Of a stretch of DNA of 20,465 nt, positions 7,017 through 13,810 are shown in pieces; position 1 is the first letter of the stretch, and every line of letters begins with the position of its first letter. A model generated the notes under the pieces. That model ran no database searches. It had not been told where the DNA came from and saw only the letters and a list, made by a program, of their open reading frames with translations. The stretch spans positions 1-20,465 of the forward strand of contig DXEY01000027.1 of NCBI GenBank assembly GCA_019114745.1, in the 5' to 3' direction. Made by a program: the position numbers and the translations under genes. The DNA comes from Candidatus Mediterraneibacter colneyensis. GTDB lineage: Bacteria > Bacillota > Clostridia > Lachnospirales > Lachnospiraceae.

Positions 7017-7709
7017 TTATTTCTCCTCCCATTCAACAGCGCCGACCTCGGGATCAAGCTGTTCCGTCTCGGCGATGTGCATGATCGCTGCCTTTACCTG
7101 GTACTTCGGCCTGGACATCGGGTCGTTGGTACAGGGAATCGGAACTACCTGTTCGCCTTTCACATATTTCGCGGCGTTCTGCCCGATCTGGCGGTATGTC
7201 TCAAGAGTCATCAGCGGTGCCTGCGGGAAGAGCTCCAGGTTTGAGAGCGGATACAGGTCTTTCTGATGGATGACCGTAGTCCCTTTGGACTGGATCCCGA
7301 CGCCGATTCCGGAACCGGAGAGCCTGGCAGCCTCCAGCGCCATAAAACATACGTCTGATGTATCGAGGATCTTTACGACGCGGGGAATCATTCCCTCCTC
7401 CTCGATGCCTGCCTTGACATTGCGCAGTACGTCATCCAGCGGAATACCGCAGATGGTCTTCCGGATCTCTTTCTGGAAAGCGGCGCCTACGCCGATCACG
7501 ACCTCTTTCGGATCGGTTCCCTTTACTGCGCGCGGGTAATCCGCGTAGGAAGTCTTTTCGTCATTGATGCGCTCCCTTCCTGCCAGGGACGGCATATGTC
7601 CTGCGGCGGGAGCCGCTGTGTAGTCTCCTGCGGAGGAGCTGCCGGACTGTGACATCTGGCTTAACACTGCGTTTGTGATCTGTTTTACTAATTCTTCACT
7701 GATCTGCAT
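7017..7709 (-). CDS. pduD: Diol/glycerol dehydratase medium (beta) subunit
   Basis: 230-aa beta subunit that forms part of the cobalamin-binding face of the enzyme. The body matches the family closely: VVIGVGAAFQKEI, AGIEEEGMIPRVVKI, RLSGSGIGVGIQSKGTTVIH, LSNLELFPQAPLMTLETYR and RPKYQVKAAIMHIAET. The first 20 residues (MQISEELVKQITNAVLSQMS) form a predicted amphipathic helix followed by a Ser/Ala/Gly-rich linker, as in PduD proteins targeted into propanediol microcompartments. Soluble glycerol dehydratase beta subunits are shorter and lack this. No shell protein gene lies in the window. A strong AAAGGAGGAG (7716-7725) precedes the ATG. pduC ends 17 nt upstream. Confidence 0.95.
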   Translation of the reverse strand: MQISEELVKQITNAVLSQMSQSGSSSAGDYTAAPAAGHMPSLAGRERINDEKTSYADYPRAVKGTDPKEVVIGVGAAFQKEIRKTICGIPLDDVLRNVKAGIEEEGMIPRVVKILDTSDVCFMALEAARLSGSGIGVGIQSKGTTVIHQKDLYPLSNLELFPQAPLMTLETYRQIGQNAAKYVKGEQVVPIPCTNDPMSRPKYQVKAAIMHIAETEQLDPEVGAVEWEEK

Positions 7710-7726
7710 GATATTCTCCTCCTTTC

Positions 7727-9391
7727 CTATATATCATACGGGTTGATGATGTGCGGGATCTGTTTGATCTCTTCCCAGCGTTCGCCGTCTACGCGGTAGC
7801 CGGTTCCCGGGCCCATATAATCATTCGGAGTATTGACTCCGGACAATACGTGGAAATCTTTATCCAGGATGGCTGCAGTCTGCATGTAATCTCCGGCAAC
7901 GCGCTGCTTGAGCATATTCAGCACGCTTCCTGCCACATCTTCAAATCCGGTCTCCGCCAGTGCTTTTACTACATCGATTCCTGTGATGCCCCGCTTCAGC
8001 ACGTCCTCTGCCGCAGCAAGGTCGGCGGTAACATCGCGGGGGAGCGTGTCTTTACTGCCGTGGGCATATGTCACGGCTTCCACCTGCTCGTCCGAGACAG
8101 GCGCCAGGTTCAGGTTGCGGAATACAGCCTGCACTGCGCGCGCAGCCTTATTTCTTACATGGATGACCTGCTCCTCTGTAACAGGCTTCAGACCTCCGTC
8201 TACCTGCATATCTCTCTGGAGCACATTGTAATCATCAAAGTCCTCTGCATCGAAATTCGATCCGGCGAACATATTGTCGTAGTTCGGCTCTGCCGCATAC
8301 CCCGAGAAAATGAAGTCCGTCCCGGGGAGAAATTCGAGCATCGTCCTCGCGGTGCGGCGCATATCCGAGTTCGAGAAGCTCTGGTCGTTGGAAGAAGCAC
8401 ATTCCAGACCAAGAAGCGCTGCGACAAGGTTCTCAGCGATGACTTCCCTGATGCCTGCCGGCACAGATCCGGTCACGCCGATACAGCTCACAGAACCGTT
8501 CTGGATTCCCTGGCTTCCCGCGCCTTTTGTGACGAACAGGCAGCGGCACTCCAGATAGAGCATGGATTTCTTCTCGCTGCTTCCCATAAGAACTTCAGAA
8601 CCGGAGCCTGAAGTAAAGCGGACTTTCAGACCGCGGGAAGCGTATGCAGAGTTCAGGAATGCCTTTGAATACGGAGTGTCGTCTCCGTCGATAAATACTT
8701 TTTCCGTCCCGTATACGGAGAGCGTCTCCGCATAAGTCGTCAGACCGCGGATACCCAGTTCCAGCTCCGTAGCCTCTTCCGCAGAACACTGGGTGAGTAC
8801 GCCCGGACGTCCGACCTGGGATCCGATCAGGAGCGCCATGGCGCTCAGCGGAGCATAACGGGCAACGCCCATCGTTGTCTCTTCTTCGGCGAATCCTCTG
8901 AGAGCGCCTTCCGCAGCGTCAGCCGCGATCTGTACCGGATCGTCTTTCAGGTTTGTGATATGTGCCTGGTTGCCGGGAGTCCTTCTGGCACGGATCTTCT
9001 GCATCCCCATCATGAGTTCCACGACATTCAGATGGTTCATGACTTCTGCCATTTTCGCCGGCGTGATGCCGGAGATGAGCTCCAGGATCTCCTTTCTCGA
9101 TACGTGGATGTCTACGATCATTCGCGCGATCTCAAGAGAAGATACGGACATGGACTGCTCGGTCCTCTCGATATTGATCGCATAATCAGCGATGAACTGA
9201 TCAATAAAGTCGAAGTCTTCACGGCGTTTGCCGTCCAGTTCCACGATCTTTCCATCTTCGACTTTTACCGAGGGTTTCGGGTCATAGGGACTGCTCATTG
9301 CGACAAATCCCATCTCCGGCCACTCGTTGATGTAGCCGTCCAGATTGACCGGACGGGCATCCAGTGCTTCAATTCGTTTTGAACGTTTCAT
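7727..9391 (-). CDS. pduC: AdoCbl-dependent diol/glycerol dehydratase large (alpha) subunit
   Basis: 554-aa TIM-barrel catalytic subunit, full length and highly conserved. It uses adenosylcobalamin to dehydrate 1,2-propanediol to propionaldehyde or glycerol to 3-hydroxypropionaldehyde. By the family's established active-site residues, Gln142 and His144 are seen in NQAHITN, Glu171 in EETTMG, Glu222 in YAETLSVYGTE, Gln297 and Ser302 in GIQNGSVSCIG, Asp336 in SSNDQSFS, and Ser363 in DFIFSGY. All catalytic positions appear intact. Sequence alone does not decide which substrate is physiological. The ATG at 9391 is preceded by AAGGAG (9402-9407). It is the first gene of the operon, about 119 nt downstream of the predicted transcription start. 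Confidence 0.97.
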   Translation of the reverse strand: MKRSKRIEALDARPVNLDGYINEWPEMGFVAMSSPYDPKPSVKVEDGKIVELDGKRREDFDFIDQFIADYAINIERTEQSMSVSSLEIARMIVDIHVSRKEILELISGITPAKMAEVMNHLNVVELMMGMQKIRARRTPGNQAHITNLKDDPVQIAADAAEGALRGFAEEETTMGVARYAPLSAMALLIGSQVGRPGVLTQCSAEEATELELGIRGLTTYAETLSVYGTEKVFIDGDDTPYSKAFLNSAYASRGLKVRFTSGSGSEVLMGSSEKKSMLYLECRCLFVTKGAGSQGIQNGSVSCIGVTGSVPAGIREVIAENLVAALLGLECASSNDQSFSNSDMRRTARTMLEFLPGTDFIFSGYAAEPNYDNMFAGSNFDAEDFDDYNVLQRDMQVDGGLKPVTEEQVIHVRNKAARAVQAVFRNLNLAPVSDEQVEAVTYAHGSKDTLPRDVTADLAAAEDVLKRGITGIDVVKALAETGFEDVAGSVLNMLKQRVAGDYMQTAAILDKDFHVLSGVNTPNDYMGPGTGYRVDGERWEEIKQIPHIINPYDI

Positions 9392-9510
9392 ATTGATTTC
9401 TCTCCTTGCGGTCTGGCCGGCACACGACAGATATCAGGTGTGCCTGAGCCCCCATATATTGGTGTTATCGCAGGTCCGGATGCTATATTTGCGCAAGCGG
9501 ACATTTCTAA
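9392..9510 (-). promoter_or_regulatory. Structured 5' leader of the pdu operon
   Basis: Predicted untranslated leader of about 119 nt. It contains a 7-bp inverted repeat GGCACAC (9419-9425) / GTGTGCC (9438-9444) that ends 11 nt from the ribosome binding site. A second 5-bp hairpin TCAGG (9434-9438) / CCTGA (9443-9447) uses some of the same bases, so the two are mutually exclusive. A further pair GTCCG (9474-9478) / CGGAC (9498-9502) lies near the 5' end. I see no B12-box and no length for a cobalamin riboswitch. A regulatory role is inference. Confidence 0.4.
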
Positions 9511-9515
9511 GGCTA

Positions 9516-9544
9516 ATTATACTATAATCACAGGAAAATAGCAA
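9516..9544 (-). promoter_or_regulatory. Promoter of the pdu operon
   Basis: On the - strand, TTGCTA (9544-9539) and a perfect TATAAT (9521-9516) are separated by 17 nt. Transcription should begin near 9510. The -35 box matches only four of six positions, as expected for a promoter that needs an activator. Phased TGTGG elements lie immediately upstream (9561-9610). Confidence 0.7.
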
Positions 9545-9560
9545 CAGAATAATCTCAAAA

Positions 9561-9610
9561 TGTGGCAGGAAACCACAACAAACAAAAACAAAAACCACAA
9601 AAAACCACAC
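9561..9610 (-). repeat. Phased TGTGG/CCACA elements upstream of the pdu promoter
   Basis: On the + strand AACCACAA occurs at 9571-9578 and 9593-9600, and AACCACAC at 9603-9610, spaced 22 and 10 nt apart, that is about two turns and one turn of the helix. An inverted TGTGG at 9561-9565 pairs with CCACA at 9573-9577 (7-nt spacer). On the pdu strand these read TGTGGTT and are centred near -65, -87 and -97 from the predicted start, the usual place for an activator. The surrounding DNA is very A-rich on the + strand. The binding protein is not encoded in the window. Confidence 0.5.
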
Positions 9611-9726
9611 AAATCTGAAAATGGATATGGAAACAGTCAACATGGAAGAATAGCTTAACGCATATGTATCCTTTATGGAACAGGAGGAAAAATTTTCGTT
9701 TATCAGCAGAACAGACAGTCGAAAGA

Positions 9727-9755
9727 TTGAGCAGGGGAAAAATGAATGCTATAAT
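9727..9755 (+). promoter_or_regulatory. Promoter of the amidohydrolase-MATE-maf operon
   Basis: TTGAGC (9727-9732), 17-nt spacer, perfect TATAAT (9750-9755) with an upstream TG (9747-9748) giving an extended -10. Transcription should start near 9762, leaving a leader of about 113 nt before the ATG at 9875. This is divergent from the pdu promoter. Confidence 0.75.
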
Positions 9756-9770
9756 AATAGAACTGGTGCC

Positions 9771-9838
9771 GGGGTCAAAAGCCTTTGCCCTGTTTATGAA
9801 CTGATACATACGGGAGCAGACCCTGAGAGACAGGTATC
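9771..9838 (+). promoter_or_regulatory. Two tandem hairpins in the amidohydrolase leader
   Basis: Hairpin 1 (9771-9791): GGG-CAAA pairs with TTTG-CCC around an AGCC loop, with one bulged T. Hairpin 2 (9803-9838): GATAC pairs with GTATC and encloses a GGG (9812-9814) / CCC (9821-9823) stem. Together they occupy most of the leader. I do not recognise a known riboswitch class. The ribosome binding site before 9875 is weak, so control through this leader is possible but unproven. Confidence 0.35.
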
Positions 9839-9874
9839 GTAAAATCTGACAGTTATAGAAAGAATGTGTGAGTT

Positions 9875-11191
9875 ATGAGAGAACAACTGATCCATCATAT
9901 GAAAGAGACGGCAGATTATATTTTCCGGCATCCGGAGCTGTCATTAGAAGAACGCAGGTCTTCCCGTGCTCTGGCGGAATTTCTGGAAAAAGAAGGATTC
10001 GAGGTGACGTGGGGGACGGCGGGATTTGAGACTGCGTTTGAAGCCCGGTGGAGCAGCGCGGCGGATCCGGATGACGCCGGACCAGGTGTGATAAAAAGTC
10101 CTGTCATCGGCTTTCTGGCGGAATACGACGCGCTCCCCGGACTGGGACAGGAGCCGGTGCCGGAGCAGAAGCAGGACGGCGGACCGGGGCATGGCTGCGG
10201 GCATAACCTGCTTGGCGCTGCCTGCGCGGGAGCCGCGTGTGACCTGAAAGAGAAGATGGAGGCAGAGCATCTGTCCGGTACGATCCGTGTGTACGGATGC
10301 CCGGCGGAAGAGATCGTGGTCGGGAAGATCCGCATGAATGAAGAGGGTGTGTTTGACGATCTGTCCGTGGCAGTTACCTGGCATCCCTTTGACCGGAACC
10401 GGGTGAGTTACGACATCTGGCAGGCGCAGGATATCAAAAATTATAAGTTCTACGGCACGGCAGCCCATGCCTCGAAGCATCCTGAGATGGGGCGGAGCGC
10501 GCTGGACGCCGCGGAACTGATGAATGTGGGAGTCAATTATCTGAGAGAGCATGTGTCTGACGACGTGCGGATGCACTACACCTACACAAATACCGATGGG
10601 CCCGCCAATATCGTGCCGGCTTATGCCTCCACCAACTATTTTATCCGGTCGAACCAGTGGGAGCGGACAAAAGACGCCTCGGAGCGGGTGGACAACTGCG
10701 CCAGGGGCGCGGCGCTCATGACAGGCACCCGGGTGGAGATCGAGCGGGTGACATGCAACAAAGAGATGAAAGTCAACCGGACGCTGGCGGAAGTATTCTA
10801 TGAGGAGATGGCAAAGATACCGGCGCCGTCTTATACCCCGGAGGAGATCCGGTTCGCGCGGGAGATATCCGAGGCGGCGGGATTTGATAACGGAGGGGAA
10901 TATTTTACCGGACTGGAGCCTCTGGAGGATGAGCCGGTTCCCCTTTCTATCGGCACAGATGTGTCAGATGTGAGCCATACAGTTCCTACGGTTATGCTGA
11001 GCGCGGCGGCAATGTGCAAGGGGACACCCCTTCATCACTGGGCGGCTGCGGCGCAGGCGGGGATGAGCATCGGACAGAAAGGGATGCTCTATGCCGCAGA
11101 ATGTATGGCGGCAGGGGCGTACCGGCTGGTGAAAGAGCCGGAGCTGATCGATCAGGCGTGGAAAGAGATGAGAGCCTATGAAAGAAAATGA
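9875..11191 (+). CDS. M20-family amidohydrolase, AbgB-like
   Basis: 438-aa zinc-type amidohydrolase/carboxypeptidase of the M20D group, closest in pattern to the B subunit of p-aminobenzoyl-glutamate hydrolase (AbgB). Metal-site motifs are visible: HGCGHN with Cys108 and His110, CPAEE with Glu145-Glu146, TWHPF with His170, and TPLHHW with His387-His388. Family blocks FLAEYDALPGLG, GTAAHASKHPEMGRSALDA and SIGTDVSDVSHTVP are intact. The dimerisation domain is approximately 185-290. There is no signal peptide, so it is cytoplasmic. E. coli AbgB works with AbgA and the transporter AbgT; neither is here, so the real substrate is uncertain. The Shine-Dalgarno is weak. The 3' end overlaps the MATE gene by 14 nt. 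Confidence 0.88.
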   Translation: MREQLIHHMKETADYIFRHPELSLEERRSSRALAEFLEKEGFEVTWGTAGFETAFEARWSSAADPDDAGPGVIKSPVIGFLAEYDALPGLGQEPVPEQKQDGGPGHGCGHNLLGAACAGAACDLKEKMEAEHLSGTIRVYGCPAEEIVVGKIRMNEEGVFDDLSVAVTWHPFDRNRVSYDIWQAQDIKNYKFYGTAAHASKHPEMGRSALDAAELMNVGVNYLREHVSDDVRMHYTYTNTDGPANIVPAYASTNYFIRSNQWERTKDASERVDNCARGAALMTGTRVEIERVTCNKEMKVNRTLAEVFYEEMAKIPAPSYTPEEIRFAREISEAAGFDNGGEYFTGLEPLEDEPVPLSIGTDVSDVSHTVPTVMLSAAAMCKGTPLHHWAAAAQAGMSIGQKGMLYAAECMAAGAYRLVKEPELIDQAWKEMRAYERK

Positions 11192-12551
11192 AAAAATACA
11201 ATTATTTGAAAAAGAGCCTATACCGGGCGCGGTAGCAAAACTCGCCGTCCCCATGATATTCAGCTCCCTTGTGATGGTGCTCTACAATATGGCGGACACC
11301 TATTTTGTAGGGATGCTAAACGATCCTGTGGAAAACGCGGCGGTATCGCTGGCAGCGCCGGTGCTTCTGGCGTTCAATGCGGTGAATAACCTGTTCGGAG
11401 TCGGAACGTCCAGCATGATGAGCCGGGCGCTTGGCCGGAAAGATTACAGGACCGTGTCGGAGAGCTCTGCCTTCGGATTTTACTGTTCCCTGATCAGCGG
11501 CGTGCTCTTCGGGCTTCTCTGCGGGATGCTGAACAGTCCGCTGCTGACGCTCATCGGGGCGGACGGGACGACCCGGGCGGCGACGCAGGGGTATATGTTC
11601 TGGACAGTCTGTCTTGGAGCTGCGCCAGCCATCCTTAACGTGGTCATGGCGTATCTCGTGCGTTCGGAGGGCTCCGCTATGCACGCGAGCATCGGAACGA
11701 TGAGCGGCTGTCTGCTCAACATCATTTTAGACCCGGTGTTTATCCTTCCATGGGGACTGGATATGGGCGCGGCAGGCGCGGGGTTTGCAACATTTCTCTC
11801 GAACTGCGCGGCATGCCTGTATTTCTTTGTGCTCCTGTACGTAAAGAGAGGAAATACATTTGTCTGTATTGACCCGAGAAAATTCCGGCTGAAAAAGAGA
11901 GTCATCATAGAAGTGTGCGGAGTGGGGATCCCCGCGTCCATCCAGAACCTTCTCAACGTCACGGGAATGACGATCCTGAATAATTTTACTTCCGCTTATG
12001 GCGCTGACGCTGTGGCGGCAATGGGGATCGCATACAAGATATACATGGTGCCGATGCAGGTGGCGCTTGGATTTTCTCAGGGGATCATGCCCCTGGTCAG
12101 CTATACATTTGCGGCGGGAAATATACGGAGGATGAAAGACACGATCCTGTTCGCATTGAAGATCATTATTCCGGTTCTGATCGCAGTAACAGTCGGATAT
12201 TACGCAGGGGCGGATGCGCTGATCAGTCTGTTTATGAAACATGAGGCGATCATAGGATACGGATCTGCATTTTTAAGAGGATTCTCCCTGGGGATTGTAT
12301 TTCTCAGTGTCGATTTCCTGGCGGTGGGCGTGTTCCAGGCGCTGGGACTGGGCAGATACGCGCTGGTGTTTGCGGTTATGAGAAAAATCGTGCTGGAGAT
12401 CCCGGCGCTGTTTATCCTGAACTGTCTGTTCCCGCTTTACGGGCTCTCGTATGCACAGTTTGCGGCAGAACTGATCCTGAGCATATGTTCGGTGATCATG
12501 CTCCGGCATATTTTCAGGAAGTATGGTAAGAAAGGAGAAATTTGTGTATGA
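11178..12551 (+). CDS. MATE-family multidrug/toxin efflux transporter
   Basis: 457-aa inner-membrane protein of normal MATE length with about twelve hydrophobic segments. The N-terminus matches the MepA/NorM-like pattern: KEPIPGAVAKLAVPMIFSSL followed by VLYNMADTYFVG. The second half repeats the fold (IPASIQNLLNVTGMTILNNF). It should export cationic compounds in exchange for Na+ or H+. The ATG at 11178 lies inside the end of the amidohydrolase gene (14-nt overlap), and the gene's end overlaps maf by 4 nt (ATGA). Co-translation with the hydrolase may mean that a product or toxic substrate of that enzyme is exported, but this is inference from position alone. Confidence 0.93.
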   Translation: MKENEKIQLFEKEPIPGAVAKLAVPMIFSSLVMVLYNMADTYFVGMLNDPVENAAVSLAAPVLLAFNAVNNLFGVGTSSMMSRALGRKDYRTVSESSAFGFYCSLISGVLFGLLCGMLNSPLLTLIGADGTTRAATQGYMFWTVCLGAAPAILNVVMAYLVRSEGSAMHASIGTMSGCLLNIILDPVFILPWGLDMGAAGAGFATFLSNCAACLYFFVLLYVKRGNTFVCIDPRKFRLKKRVIIEVCGVGIPASIQNLLNVTGMTILNNFTSAYGADAVAAMGIAYKIYMVPMQVALGFSQGIMPLVSYTFAAGNIRRMKDTILFALKIIIPVLIAVTVGYYAGADALISLFMKHEAIIGYGSAFLRGFSLGIVFLSVDFLAVGVFQALGLGRYALVFAVMRKIVLEIPALFILNCLFPLYGLSYAQFAAELILSICSVIMLRHIFRKYGKKGEICV

Positions 12552-13153
12552 AAAAGCGAATCATCCTGGGCTCGGCGTCTCCCCGGAGAAGGGAACTGCT
12601 CGCCCAGATCGGCGTGGATTTTGAAGTGCGTGTCAGCGGGAAAGACGAGGTCTATAAAAGCAGCGTGCCGGAGGAGATCGTAAAAGAGCTTTCTCTTGCA
12701 AAAGCGGAAAATGTGGCAGAGGAGCTTGCCGCAGATTCTGATGGAGACATGGTGCGGGATACGGCAGTGATCGGAGCGGATACGATCGTCGTCCTGGACG
12801 ATGAGATCCTGGGCAAACCGGAAGATGAAGAGGACGCAGTCCGCATGCTTACCAGGCTGCAGGGGAGGGCGCACTTTGTATACACCGGTGTCTCGGTGCT
12901 GGATTTCGGCGCGGATGGAGAGAAAAATGTGATCAATTACTCCGTGGGGACCAAGGTGTATGTAAATGCAATGACAGAAGAAGAGATCCGGGCTTATGCG
13001 GCGACAAAAGATCCGCTGGATAAAGCCGGATCCTACGGGATACAGGGCAGGTTTGCCGCGTATATCGACCGGATCGACGGAGATTACTATAATGTGGTCG
13101 GCCTGCCGGTGTCCAGGGTGTACCGGACGCTGAAAGAGATCGGCGCCAACTAG
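12548..13153 (+). CDS. maf: Maf-family nucleotide pyrophosphatase
   Basis: 201-aa cytoplasmic nucleoside triphosphate pyrophosphatase. The family hydrolyses dTTP/UTP and modified nucleotides, acting as house-cleaning enzymes linked to cell division arrest. It shows the signature ILGSASPRRRELL (residues 6-18), VIGADTIVVLDDEILGKP with Asp78 and Lys90, and KAGSYGIQGRFAAYIDRIDGD (split by one residue from the family consensus), as in the YhdE/Maf group. I chose the ATG at 12548 with AAAGGAG at 12531-12537; an upstream TTG at 12542 would add two residues. It overlaps the MATE stop as ATGA. It ends only 3 nt from the opposing metallopeptidase gene, with no terminator between them. Confidence 0.95.
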   Translation: MKKRIILGSASPRRRELLAQIGVDFEVRVSGKDEVYKSSVPEEIVKELSLAKAENVAEELAADSDGDMVRDTAVIGADTIVVLDDEILGKPEDEEDAVRMLTRLQGRAHFVYTGVSVLDFGADGEKNVINYSVGTKVYVNAMTEEEIRAYAATKDPLDKAGSYGIQGRFAAYIDRIDGDYYNVVGLPVSRVYRTLKEIGAN

Positions 13154-13156
13154 GGA

Positions 13157-13726
13157 TCATACCATTTCCCAGAGACTCTGGCCGTTATCCCGCAGCCATT
13201 TCTTCGCCTTTCGGTAATCGGGAAGTACAGATTCGACGATCGCGTAGAATGCCTTCGAGTGGTTCATCTCCCTGCGGTGGGCGAGTTCGTGGACGACGAC
13301 ATAGTCCAGGACTTTTTCCGGGGCGAGGATGAGACGCCAGTTAAAATTCAGATTACCCTTGCTGCTGCAGCTCCCCCACCGGGTCTTTTGCTCCCGGATG
13401 GAGATGCGGCCGTAGGAGACCTTCATGATACGGGCATAGTAAGCGGTCTTGCATGTGAAGATATCCCGTGCGGTTTCGATGTAGCGGGCGCGGTCTTTTT
13501 GGGTGAGAGGAGGGCGGGCAGGGGCTTGCCTGCGCTGTTCCTCCAGCTCTTCGGCCCGGGCGAGATGTTTTTGGATCCACGCTTCATTTTTGGAGACAAA
13601 AGAGTCGATGTACGACCGGGTGCAGTTTTTGGGAGAGCGAACGATCACATGACCATCGCGCGTCACCTGGATCGCAATGGTGCGACGGCTGCTGTATATG
13701 ATCTCATAGTCGAATGAGTGGTTCAT
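13157..13726 (-). CDS. YgjP-type zinc metallopeptidase (DUF45)
   Basis: 189-aa putative cytoplasmic metal-dependent hydrolase of the YgjP/SprT-like group. The zinc motif HELAH is at 146-150, with a third ligand probably His156 in MNHSKAF. The family motif RWGSCSSKGNLNFNWRL precedes it at about 116-132. The N-terminal half is the basic beta-rich region typical of the family. Some annotations associate it with restriction systems, but none is seen here. The start is ATG at 13726 with AGGAGG at 13737-13742; a TTG at 13780 in the same frame overlaps the promoter and would not be transcribed. It converges on maf with 3 nt between the stop codons. Confidence 0.92.
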   Translation of the reverse strand: MNHSFDYEIIYSSRRTIAIQVTRDGHVIVRSPKNCTRSYIDSFVSKNEAWIQKHLARAEELEEQRRQAPARPPLTQKDRARYIETARDIFTCKTAYYARIMKVSYGRISIREQKTRWGSCSSKGNLNFNWRLILAPEKVLDYVVVHELAHRREMNHSKAFYAIVESVLPDYRKAKKWLRDNGQSLWEMV

Positions 13727-13750
13727 GACGTTATTTCCTCCTGTTTCTCT

Positions 13751-13780
13751 ATTGTAGCAGGAAGCATACGGGGCTGACAA
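13751..13780 (-). promoter_or_regulatory. Promoter of the YgjP-type gene
   Basis: On the - strand TTGTCA (13780-13775), an 18-nt spacer and TACAAT (13756-13751) with an upstream TG, an extended -10. Transcription would begin near 13744, giving a leader of about 18 nt that starts almost at the AGGAGG. The location rules out the longer TTG-initiated reading frame. Confidence 0.6.
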
Positions 13781-13810
13781 GGGAAGGAAAACTCAGAGGA
13801 AGGGGGCTCG

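Noticed and set aside
9392..9545. Cobalamin riboswitch before the B12-dependent operon
   Set aside because: The expected B12-box and the roughly 200-nt multi-stem architecture are not present; the leader is only about 119 nt.
9664..9804. 46-codon open frame in the divergent intergenic region, with an internal 20-codon version starting at 9742
   Set aside because: No good ribosome binding site for the longer frame, the strong promoter at 9727-9755 lies within it, and the peptide shows no recognisable feature. A leader peptide from 9742 is not possible from the predicted start site at about 9762.
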